In this document: piece by piece, positions 36,350 through 48,000 of the stretch
How positions within the stretch are numbered: the first letter of the stretch is position 1
Layout: each line of letters starts with the position of its first letter
Assembly: GCA_963920635.1 (NCBI GenBank)
Contig: OY987302.1
Location: 43,217,500-43,281,499 of the forward strand
DNA length: 64,000 nt
Direction of reading: 5' to 3'
From: Pseudeuparius sepicola
Lineage: Eukaryota > Arthropoda > Insecta > Coleoptera > Anthribidae
Made by a program: the position numbers and the translations under genes
Notes under the pieces: generated by a model
The model's database searches: none
Told to the model about the DNA's origin: nothing
What the model saw: the letters and a program-made list of their open reading frames with translations, nothing else

Positions 36350-39300
36350 ATGGAAGTTGAAACAGGTAGTTTTAACAATACTCCCGTTTGCTCCTCTTAT
36401 AAAATTAGCATTGTTCTTTATTTTTCAGAAGGTTCTGATTTAAATGAGTCTGGCTCTATCAAAAGTGGCAAATCAAGGGTCCAAAAATCGAGATCCCCAT
36501 CAGCAGAATCAAATAAGTCAGTGAAAAGTGGTGATTCGGGTAATTCAAGGATCGCATCTCCAGAAGTAAATCGCAGTAGAAAATCAAGATCACGTTCAAG
36601 ATCAAATAATGGATCCAGATCTGGCAGTGCTGCACGTAACAACTCGCGATCTCGGTCCAGGTCAGGTTCCCGACACAAGTCCATAGCGAGATCGAGATCT
36701 CGTTCTCAGGAATCAAATGCATCATATCATTCCAATGATGGGAAAAATATATCAAGGTCTCGATCAAGATCCCATAGTGGAAGCAGAAAAGGGTCAAGAT
36801 CTAGATCTCGCTCAGGTAAAACAAAGTATTTAGGTAACTAAGTACCTACTTACTGGAACGATAAGGGTAAAAACTTAACAGTCTCAGCTCCATAAACAGT
36901 TTCTTTAATATCAACTGTACATATATAATCTAATAACTAATAACTTAAGGTAGTTGGTGTCTTTCAGCAGTATTATTTACTAATCACGAAACTTAAGGTA
37001 TCATCTTTCAAATGAACAAATCATTCTTAGAAATGATCATTTACACTTTTGGTGCCATTCCAAGTTCGATTTAAACTATATTATTATGAAAAAATGTCTA
37101 CAACTTATAAAACTTGTAACAGTGTAACATTACACAAAATTTAAAGCTAGAAAAATATTTTGAATTAGGTAACTAGGAAACTTATATGCAGTAATAAAGT
37201 TATACAATAAAATTGAATAAAAATAGGTGCTTACCTTTCTAGACATGGTCAAATAATGTATGCGAATGTGGAAAATTAATATTAGTAAAAATTATGTCAA
37301 AAGGCTTAGTCAAAACCTAAACACGTAAAAGCCCCATGTGTACCATATATGTACACACTTTAGTTTCTTCGTAGACCATGTGTACCTATATGGCCACAGT
37401 AGCCAGCTGTGTTTTAAGTTGGTGTGGCTCTCTCAGGCGCACAGCTAGCCTATTTCCTTATGGTGTAATGGAATCGTCCGGTCTGTGGTAAACAAAAAAT
37501 TCGCTTAGTCCGTGACACAATATGGCACGCATGGTCCAGGACGTTCCTAAGAAACAAAAATCTTTTGTGTGGACCACATGTGCCATATTGGTACACAGCT
37601 TTATTTAACCAAAAACGTATGTATTTAATTTTAACTAGGGTAAGTCCAAACAGTAATAACAGCCATCTTAACATAAAGTTGTCAAAAAAGTTGTTTGGTC
37701 TGAGGTAAAACTCGTTTCTTGGCAGCCTGGGGCTTAACGTGTTAAACAACGTATAGGTAAAATCAGTACCGTAACTAGGGCGGTGCGATCGGTGCCCCCG
37801 CACCGGGCGCATCACGGTAGGGGTGCCGGGCCGGGCCCACAAAATTCGACATTTAACGACTTAATGCAAGTATCAAACATGGAAATTAACCTACAATGCC
37901 CAGTCAAGAATATTAACAAAGAAAGATTTTTTAGTACCTAACTAAAAATAATAAATAATGTTTTAGTGACATACCAAGTAAAAGATATCAATTGAAAAAA
38001 GCACTCCAGCCGGGACTCGAATCCGGCACTCCTACTCTAGGCATTTACCTGATATGCCACTAAAATATCCTTTATTATTTATAATTACAGGAACTAAAAA
38101 ATTATTTCTTTATCATTTATTAATGTCTTGTAATACGGCTGTGTTAAGTAATTGTAGAAATGAGAATAAGGGATTTGCAGCCAAAAAATATTTAGGTACT
38201 ACACTTCTTTCAAACAACCCATCTTTTGTTCAATGTTTTGAACTTCTTCAAGGCTAAAAAATATGTTATTAAATGTAAAGGATTCAAATAAAATTGTTAA
38301 AAGACACTTACTATTAGATTGAAGTATTAATTTTTAGGTTTGTAAAATGCAAAATACAAATGTATTTTATTAATATTATGTGAATTTTTTACATTGAATA
38401 CACATTTTTTAGCCCCGAAGAAGTTCAAAACATTGAACGAAAGCTTGATTATTTGAAACAAGTATATTAAATATTTTTTGGCTGCAAACCCGTTATTTTC
38501 AATTCTAAAATTTATCATTTATATGTTGTATAGTCCAATAAAGATGTGCTCGGCTTATAGGGGCCGCAAGAAAATCCAAACAGGATTATTTTTTCATAAA
38601 GTTGTAGGGAATCAAAATATTAACAACTTTTCTTTATAATTTTTTTGTAAACATTTTTTTTACAAAAAAATGACCTTAATGGAAGTTTTAGAGGATAAAG
38701 TCTGGTAAACTTTTTTCTAACCTTTTTTTTTGTGTATCCAATACTCAATGATTTATAGAGCATTATATTGTTTAATTCATTTTTGTCATATGTATAATGC
38801 CCTCTAAATCATTAAGTATTAGAGACACAAAAAAAAATTATGAGAAAAAGTTTACCAGAAGTCCATCCTATAAAACTTTTATTAAGGTCATTTGTTTGTA
38901 AAAAATGTTTCCAAGACCACCCCTGCAGCGTGAGGAATTTTTGTCAAATAAAAGTAATGAGCTGTAATTCGTTACGTATTACAGATAAAAGAATTAATTA
39001 TGAGGCAAAGTTGTTCATATTTTGATCCCCTACAACTTTTATTAGGGTCATTTTGCTCTAAAAAATGTTAAGGAAACCACCCACATTGTTTAGGAAACCA
39101 CCCTATAGCGGAATTCGTATACCGATATCGAGTGTGATCTCAGGAGCAGTCCTCAAGCAACCCTGAAAAAACCATCCTGTTTGGATTTTTTCTTTTGCAA
39201 AACTGACATCTTTATTGGACTACAGTTTTGTTTCTAGAGGTGATAGAAAACCAAAAAATAACCGCAAGTTTATTTAAAATGTAATATATTTGCAAATTCT

Positions 39301-42300
39301 TATCATATACAAAGTTTTATAAGATTTCTGAAAATGGGGGGGCGCATTTATCAGATTTGGCACCGGGCGCAATCTAGGCAAGTTACGGCTCTGGGTAAAA
39401 TAGTATAGAGCAGTGGCGGCCCGTGGGTTTTGGCAGCGGGTGGGCAAGGTGAAGAAGAGGTAAAGCCTAAATAACAGGTGACACTGACACCCCTCCCCCC
39501 CCCCCCCCGGAAATAGGGAAATAGGGATATATATATATATATGTCCAACGATATATAGGTATAGATAATACATACATTACCAAAGGCAACTTGTTTTGTT
39601 TCATGATATTGAAAAGATGTTATTGTTGGCACATTCAAGTTTTGCCAGTTTTTTTATACGACTTAGGTTATTTTGTAAATATAAGTATCTCAAAGCATAT
39701 AGATATACGATATACAAGTCTATCAAAAAACAATTTATTATGCAATACAAAATAGGAAAGACCGAATTTAAGAAACGCCAATGTAAACAAATTACCTCGT
39801 CTCCGTCCTCCCCGACCTGCTAATTATAGAAGCAAAATAAAACCGATTTATTTGTATTAGAGTGAGTCATCTATTCCTTTAATTGTTGGACATGTCATTC
39901 TAGTTTACTTTTGAAGTTAGACCTTCCTCCCCCTAGCGTTCATCAATGAACGAGCCCGGGCTAGCCCCGCCTGGCCTTCGCCGCGCCGCCCGCGTCGTCG
40001 GTCCCGGCCTGAGACTGAGAAATAAGAATAAGAAATGCTATTCAATTCAGGGCGCTGATCCGAAAATTGGAAAATTCTGTTTGTTTTCTAATGTACTGCT
40101 AAGAAATAAGATTTGAAGAAAAAAACAAAGGAACCTACGTTACTACTTTTACTTTCTGATTTGATTGATAAAATGATAAGTGATAAGGATAAATATAAAG
40201 TATAAAGTATAAGTCATAAGTATCACTTTTTTGCAATTCGAATGTAAATCTAAATCGGGTTTCCCTTTACTTTCATTTTAATTTCTTTAAAATTGGACCG
40301 ATTAGGCGCGATTTATTAACCGAACGTAAATATACGTAGGTATTATACTTTACACACCTTACCAAAACAAAAATGAAGTTAATAAATAACTGTTAGTTAC
40401 CAGTAGTTACACGTTACACACTCACATAAACATGGATTCATTTTTTCTAAATTTTCGAGACTTAATTTAACCTTTGTAAATTAAATAACAGACGCAGACG
40501 GCCTCGTTCGGTCGCTGTTTCCGGCCGCTCGCCGCTGGGTCGGCTGGGCTCGCCCACCCTGATAGTTAAATGCCGAACATATGCGTAACCTACGTTTATA
40601 TCTTCGCGCAGCTCGGGCGCGTTAGCTCTCGTTGCAGACGTATGGCTTGGCTAGATTCGACCGCTCGGGCCGCTACGGGCTTGCCCACCGGCATCGCCTG
40701 GGACGGCTGGAGAACCGGGCACCACGTAGTTTGGGAAATTCAATCGTGCCCTCCCATAATAATTATTACCAAATTCAAATTTTGAATTTTGGTACCTATA
40801 CGTTTGTCGTGAGTCTATGAAGTTCATTGGTAAATTTAATACCATTGATGAACACGATAAAAATTATTTTTTTTCCTTTCCCGTTGTCCGGTTGGGTGGG
40901 CACTGGCCACCCTGCCGAATGCCACGAACCGCCACTGGTATAGAGGAATCTGAAACCAACGAATAAAAAATCAGTGAAAAACAGGCCAAAGTAGCTTAGT
41001 AGAAAGTATGTATCTTACTACGTAGTCGCAATGATAAAAATGAGGCGGAATTAGGGACCATTTGAGCACTTTATAAGGGGATTTCTTAGGGGTTCCGAAG
41101 AACCAAAAATTCCTATTACATTTTGCGAGCAGGAAACGTCAAGTCACTATTACGTTTCCTCCTTCAGAACCCCTAAGAAATCCCGTTATAAAGTGCCCAA
41201 ATAATCCCTAATTCCGCCTTATTTTTATTATTGCGACTACATAGTGTCCTCAGGATAAGATACATACTTTCTACTAAGATACTTTGGCCTGTTTTTCACT
41301 GATTTTTTATTCGTTGGTTTCAGATTCCTCCATACTATTTTACCTATAATATGTTCAGTGGCGGACTGGCTCGCTCAGCTGGTCAGCGATCGCTGACTGC
41401 GCCCCTCCGATCCAGGCACCCCCCTGCGCACCGCCACTCCCCGAAATTCCCATCCTTCACCTCTCACACTCACCAGCCGCCAAAAAAGGATCGGCCATCG
41501 GCCAGTACCAAATATGAAAAATTAGGGCGATAGCCTGACAATACTTATATAGCTATTTAGGGTGCGGGCGGTGCGGTTGCGCGCCAGTTTATTATACAGG
41601 GTTTCCCAACGAAAACTTGACCCTCCCAACAAAATTAGAAAACCGACAAATATTTGAAAATTCACAGAGACCCGTTGATTTTTGTTTTTGGGGGGAGCTT
41701 TTTTGACAGTCAAGCCAACCCGATATGTTCATCGCCCCTAATCCCAAGCAACCCTAACTTTAAAATTTCAAATGAAACTACCCCCTGTGTGGCGCATCAT
41801 TTTAAAGCCCTTTTTATTGCGAATACAGTGATGTATCGTTTTTAGAATTCTGTTGAGATTTGACAGAATTATTGGCTAAAAACAGAAAGTTGACAATCCA
41901 CTGTACAGTATTTTCTATACAAATGCCCCCCCCACTAATAAGTTTTTTATCTACTACACACGACCAAATTACCTAGTTTTTATTGACGTGTCGATCAGTT
42001 TACAAAAAAGTCACAAATGAAAAAGCTGAAGGAAAACAAAAAAGTTCATACGAATTCAAACCTTATATCTTTTTAAAATACAGGGTGTTTCGTAATATAT
42101 GCGCAGGACTTCAGGATGTGATAGCTCGTTCAAAAATATGAAAAAAAGCTTCTATTAACTTACCCTCTAAAATGCACCATTTTAAAGATGCAGGGTGTGG
42201 AAGTTGAAAAAAAAAAACCTTTTTTTGCGAATATCTCCGGAACCGTTTATCGTATGGAACACAGCTTTTATAAGCATTTTCTACTCATAATAAGCTATGT

Positions 42301-45061
42301 TTTTTGACGAAAAAAAAATAAGTTTGTACCGCAAAAGGTAAATTTGTATAAAAAAAATAAAAATGAATTACACAAACGCTGAAATGTGCGAAATGCATTA
42401 CCTTTACGGAATGGCGAGCGGTAATTCGGCAGAAGCAAGGCGGTTGTATAAAGAAAGACATCCTGATCGCCAAGTACCACACCATAACTTGTTTCAACGC
42501 ATTCACCAACGACTATGGGAAAATGGAAGTTTTAAAAAGAATACTGCGCTGATAATGGGCGGCCTATGGAAGTTGCAATTCCCCAAGAAGTGGCTGTCCT
42601 CAATGAAATTGAAGAAAATCCGACCACAAATACCAGAAAAATTGCTCACAACTTAAACCTACCTCACTCAACAGTGTGGAAAATTTTGAAAAGACAACTT
42701 TTGTATCCCTACCATATCCAAAGAGTACAAGCCTTATTGCGAAGAGATTTTCCGCCTAGATTGGCTTTTTGTAGATGGATGCAAGACAAAATAGCTCAAA
42801 ATCCTCAGTTTGGTGCCAAAGTTCTGTTTACCGATGAAGCATCTTTCTGGAGAGATGGTATTTTCAATTTTCATATTAGTCACATATGGGCTGCAGAAAA
42901 TCCACATGAAATTGCAGAAGACCATCATCAGCAACAATTTTCCATGAATGTTTGGGCTGGCATCGTCGGTGATCACTTGGTAGGCCCACATATTTTACTG
43001 AACAGATTAAACGGTGCAAATTATCGACAATTTCTTGCAGAAGAACTGCTGGAACTGCTGGAAGATGTACCAGTAAGTAAGACTGCACTTCAGTTTTGTT
43101 GTTCGACAATACTTGGTCGACGAATACCAAGAGCGTTGGATCGGTCAAGGAGGTCCACACCCTTGGCCCCCGCGATCTCCCGAATTTAACTGTTTACATT
43201 TTTTCTTTTGGGGCCATCTCAAAACCCTAGTCTACCCTACTCCAGTTGCAAATGTTGACCAATTAAGAGAGCGCATTGTTGCATCTTGCGACATAATTCG
43301 GAACACTGCGGGAATTTTCCTGCGTGTTAGACAGTCAATGTGTCGAAGAATTGCTGCGTGCATTGAAGCTAATGGCGGACATTTACAACATTTACTTTAA
43401 CTGTTTATGATTTGTTCTTTTTTTTTTTAATTTTGCAATTATGAAGTTAACGTTTGTTTTGGTTACTTGTTCTAACGTTTAAATAAATTTTGTTTAATTA
43501 TTAAAAAAATGTTATTTCAAAAAATTGACGCTGTTTTTCAACATAAAAGTTGATTTTTCTCGAAAACAACCGACTTTAGAGCCCAAGATCAAGAGTAGGT
43601 ACCTTTTTTGTGTAGAAAACATTGGCGGTTCAAATGGGCATCTTAAAATCGTACTTTTTCCAGTAGCGTAGAAGTTGGGGAGAAAAACACCCACCACCCC
43701 TTCAAAACCTTCACCACGTATGACTTAAAAAAAATTTTTCGACAAAAAACATAGCTTATTATGAATAGAAAATGCTTACAAAAGCTGTGTTCTGTACGAT
43801 AAACGGTTACGGAGATATTCGCAAAAAACGATTTTTTTTTAACTTTCACACCCTGTATCTCTAAAATGGTGCATTTTAGAGGGTAAGGCTTTTTTCATAT
43901 TTTTGTATGAGCTATCACATCCTGAAGTCCTGCGCATGTATTATGAAACACCCTGTATGCAACAAAAGGTCTCGTCACAGTAAAAGTTCCCGTTTTTTGC
44001 TTGTAGCCACGAAATCGTTAGTTTCAGCCTGCTATTGAAAGTGGTAACGTATTTTCGAAATAGTTTATTCTATCGCGGAAAGGGTAGAAATTGTTGCAAT
44101 TTGTTATGCAAATCATGATTGCGCTAAAGCTACAGCACGATTGCAACAATTTCTAACCTTTGCGCGATAGAATAAACCATTTCAGAAACACGTTTACACT
44201 TTCAATAGCAGACTGAAACTAACGATTTCGTAGTTACAAGGAAAAAACCGGGGACTTTTTTTGTGACAGTGACTTTTTGTTATTTTAAAAAGGTATAAGG
44301 TTTGAATTCGTATGAACTTTTTTTGTTTTGTTTCAGCTTTTTCATTTGTGACTTTTTTGTAAACTGATCGACACGTCAATAAAAACTAGTTAATTTGGTG
44401 GTGTGTAGTAGATAAACAACTTATTAGTGACGAGCATTTGTGTAAGAAATTAATATGCATACAGTGGATTGTCAGCTTTCCGTTTTTAGCCAATAATTCT
44501 GTCAAATCTCAACAGATTTCTAAAAACGACGCATCACTGTATTCTCAATTAAAAGGGCTTTAAAATGATGCACCACAAGTGGGGTAGTTCCATTTGAAAT
44601 TTTAAAGTTGGGGTTGCTAGGGATTAGGGGGATGAACATATCGAGTTGGCTTGACTGTAAAAAAAGCTCCCCCCCATGAACAAAAATCGACGGGTCTCGG
44701 AGAATTTTCAAATATTTTTTGGTTTTCTAATTTTTGGGGGGGTCAAATTTTCGTTGGGGAACCCTGTAGAGAATAGGCGACAGAGGATTTTATTTAGTCT
44801 TTGAGTAAGTGCCATGAGTCACGCGTCGCGGAATCTAAATATTATTCCACCAATTCAAATGTAGCGCCCCTGTGGCCAAGGGCCGAGCCGACTTATTTTT
44901 GAAGAGCCAGTACGCCACTGAATATGTTGTTTAAGGTTTTGACTAAGCCTTTTGACATAATTTTTACTAATATTAATTTTCTACATTCGCATACATTATT
45001 TGACCAAGTCTAGAAAGGTAAGCACCTATTTTTATTAAAAGCTTTTATTTAACTTGCAATG

Positions 45062-45092
<31 letters not shown>

Positions 45093-48000
45093 TTTGTTCG
45101 GGTGGAATCTTGCAACTCAATTTTGAAGCAGATATCTTCAACCGATCGAGCTGAAATTTTGTACACACGTTTAATTTGGATGACAATGCATGATTATATG
45201 TGTGACGTCATTCTAAATCCAACATGGCGGATCACCCAAGATGGCGGACTAGTTAAATTTCAACCGATCGAGCTGAAATTTTGTACACACGTTTAATTTG
45301 GATGACAATGCATGATTATATGTGTGACGTCATTCTAAATCCAACATGGCGGAACACTCAAGATGGCGGACTAGTTAAATTTCAACCGATCGAGCTGAAA
45401 TTTTGTACACACGTTTAATTTGGATGACAATGCATGATTATATGTGTGACGTCATTCTAAATCCAACATGGCGGAACACTCAAGATGGCGGACTAGTTAA
45501 ATTTCAACCGATCGAGCTGAAATTTTGTACACACGTTTAATTTGGATGACAATGCATGATTATATGTGTGACGTCATTCTAAATCCAACATGGCGGAACA
45601 CCCAAGATGGTCATTAGAAGGTCTCCTCATTGAAGAGCTAGACTGTTCTAAACTAACCGGCAAACGACCTTGCAACAATGATGCGTTAACTGAGATGAAT
45701 AGACTCAGACACCTGGCCAAACTAAAAATTACAAAATAAATTAAAAGTAAAAAAATATTTTTAAAAAAAGCTTTTATTTAAATGCGCTAAAAAGAATAAA
45801 ATAATCTTTTCTTTTAAAACTTTTACTATCAACTTATAACGTCATTCCACAATTTATATGATATAAAAGCTTGTCGCGAGATTTAAGTTTTCAAACTAAG
45901 TAAATACCACTACTTAAATCTCGCGACAAGCTTTTATATCATATAAATTGTGGAATGACGTTATAAGTTGATAGTAAAAGTTTTAAAAGAAAAGATTATT
46001 TTATTCTTTTTAGCGCATTTAAATAAAAGCTTTTTTTAAAAATATTTTTTTACTTTTAATTTATTTAATTTTATTGTATAACTTTATTACTGCATATAAG
46101 TTTCCTAGTTACCTAATTCAAAATATTTTTCTAGCTTTACATTTTCTGTAATGTTACACTGCTGAAGATGACCCCCCAGGAGGATTGAAACATATGTACC
46201 TGCAGTTGATATTAAAGAAACCCTTATCATTGTATTCTCCCACTCTACTTCAAGATATGGACTATTTCCTCAAGTTACTTACTGGAAGTTTTATAAGTTG
46301 TAAAGACATTTTTTCATAATAATATAGTTTAAATCGAACTTGGAATGGCACCAAAAGTGTAAATGATCATTTCTAAGAATGATTTGTTCATTTGAAAGAT
46401 GATACCTTAAGTTTCGTGATTAGTAAATAATACTGCTGAAAGACACCAACTACCTTAAGTTATTAGTTCGGCACAGCATCTTTAAGCAGTTGGCATTCCT
46501 GAGTCCTGAGTCATAGAAAATCCAGGCATCTATCTGTATAATGTCTAAGCTCATACACTACACACTTGCTATTTTTGTTTCTAGTAGCTACTCGTGCAGA
46601 TCCCTGGCTGATAATGTGTGTACAATTTCTGATACAACTATTTCAGAAAACACCTCCAAACAGGACTTTAGTATGGAACTTTTTATGTCTTAAAATTTTG
46701 ATTAAGTAAACAAAGTGGCTATTTATATGACCGACGTATATAAAAATTTGTATACGTCTTGTGCTCTCCTTGGCGAGTTAAGTCACGAGACCTTTGGACA
46801 TACATTTAACTATATATAAATTTACACGTCCGAAGTAAACATTGCAATAAGGAGCATAATGGACTTTCCCAAAATTTTAAAAGATTTATGCCTTGTTTAC
46901 ATACCCTGTTTTCGCCCGACCTTTGGCACACGACGAATGTAGGGCGAAAATAGCGTAGACACGGAAAAAAGTTATTAGGAAAAGTTGTTCAAAATTAAAC
47001 GATAATACTAGTTTCAGACATATTATTTACCACCATATTCAACACATGCTTCTAATGAAAAATGAACTCAGACAAACTTCTTCTCATCAATAATATGACA
47101 ATCTCATGTAATGTAGTAATTTCATCTAAAAATATTGAAGAAACGGCTTCTCTAGAAAATTGGCATTAAGTTTTTTCCTATTTGACACCTTAACCACGGA
47201 CATACTGTTTGCAAAACCCTTTTCAATGAAATGACTCGCCCCCATATTTTGTTTATTTTTGGTTTCACAAAAAATGTTTTATGTAAAAGTTTGATAACTG
47301 AGAGCTTTCGAGGGTGTATTCAAGCAGATGATGATTGTGTAGATAGTCATTTTTTGTAGATTTTGCGGTCTTATCAGAATTTTCTGTTGGCATTATTTAA
47401 ATCGGAGGAAACTTCGCCATCTACATGTGGGTAGACTATACAAATATAAAATAGAAATCAGTCTACAAACAGACAGGTTAGGGCAGTTAGATTCTTGCGT
47501 TAGTCATGCTGATGTCATGACTAGCATAAAAGCGCTATTGCCAAAACATACTTTGTATGTGAATTGGTAAGAAACGTAAAATATATAATAATAATAATAT
47601 ACAGAGTTAACTATCACTTAGTACAAAAATTTTATGGTAGATAAAGAAAATTTAGACTTGCCAAAATAAATTTTCAAAAATTTTCTAACATTTGTCTTAA
47701 GCCCAAAAAATTTTTTTTTCAAATTGTTTAAAACCCCTAAAAAAACACCGCCTATGGACGCCCGCCGTGACCTGTCTTAAAATTTCACCTATATCAATGG
47801 AAGTGACAGGTAGTGAAATAGCACGGCGTTACCACGTCTATCAATTTATCCGAGGATTCACCACGAAATTTCAATTTCCTGTTGGAAAAGATTACTTTCT
47901 AAGTGGCATGTAGAATGCCTATGAAACACCTACCTTACTGACATTTCCAGGATTGAATATCGCACCATTTTCTGTTTTTTTGCTTTTTTTACATTAAAAG

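Larger units (their letters stand above)
37764..39393. mobile_element. hAT-like element 1 (TSD GGTAAAAT)
   Basis: Exact 8-bp duplication GGTAAAAT at 37756-37763 and 39394-39401. Inverted ends CAGTACCGTAACTAGG and CAGAGCCGTAACTTGCC (right end read in reverse). An 8-bp duplication and CAG-type ends fit hAT. Both terminal regions contain a GC-rich CACCGGGCGC block. No transposase; the interior carries a TA-MITE (38533-39220) and an inverted pair around 38090-38520. Confidence 0.82.
41597..44766. mobile_element. TA-flanked foldback element invaded by a mariner
   Basis: TA at 41595-41596 and 44767-44768; ends CAGGGTTTCCCAACGAAAAC and the inverse of GTTGGGGAACCCTG. Arms of about 600 bp are inverse copies (GATCAGTTTACAAAAAAGTC, CATACGAATTCAAACCTTAT). 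The left arm is cut at a TA by 42081-43955; the right arm keeps TTTTAAAATAACAAAAAG as the unoccupied site. Confidence 0.82.
41356..44920. mobile_element. hAT-like element 3 (TSD AATATGTT), itself invaded
   Basis: Exact 8-bp duplication AATATGTT at 41348-41355 and 44921-44928; inverted ends CAGTGGCGGACTGGCTC and CAGTGGCGTACTGGCTC. Only about 400 bp belong to this element; the rest is the TA-element 41597-44766 and its own insertion. It is therefore a small hAT MITE serving as host for later arrivals. Confidence 0.88.
36932..46469. mobile_element. Ancient foldback element expanded by nested insertions
   Basis: Left arm pieces (36932-37320, 37742-37763, 39402-39410, 40938-41110) match, in inverse order, right arm pieces (41150-41355, 44921-45036, 46067-46469). 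Markers: CTTAAGGTAGTTGGTGTCTT, AAATGATCATTTACACTTTT, GGCTTAGTCAAAACC, CAGGCCAAAGTA. Without insertions it would be about 1.3 kb with arms of about 620 bp. One arm contains each insertion while the other keeps the empty site. The right arm has an extra 130-bp segment (about 46160-46290). Located wholly in IWS1 intron 2. Confidence 0.78.

Noticed and set aside
38001..38070. Functional tRNA gene
   Set aside because: B-box/T-arm present, but the anticodon arm and acceptor stem do not fold and it lies inside a transposon.
24272..45296. Identical 64-codon frame at 24272-24466 (-) and 45102-45296 (+)
   Set aside because: It lies in the 122-bp minisatellite and its leader in both Helitron-like copies. 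Identity reflects recent element copying, and the frame has no domain.
46155..46195. CTGAAGA ... GAAAC pattern resembling a hammerhead ribozyme core
   Set aside because: I could not pair a convincing stem II or flanking stems I/III, and no cleavage-site context is evident; the motif alone is too short.
46133..46300. Extra 130-bp segment in the right foldback arm as a separate named element
   Set aside because: It has no inverted ends or duplication. Part of it resembles 36846-36935 just outside the left arm, so it may be a deletion difference or a small retroposed piece; undecidable by eye.
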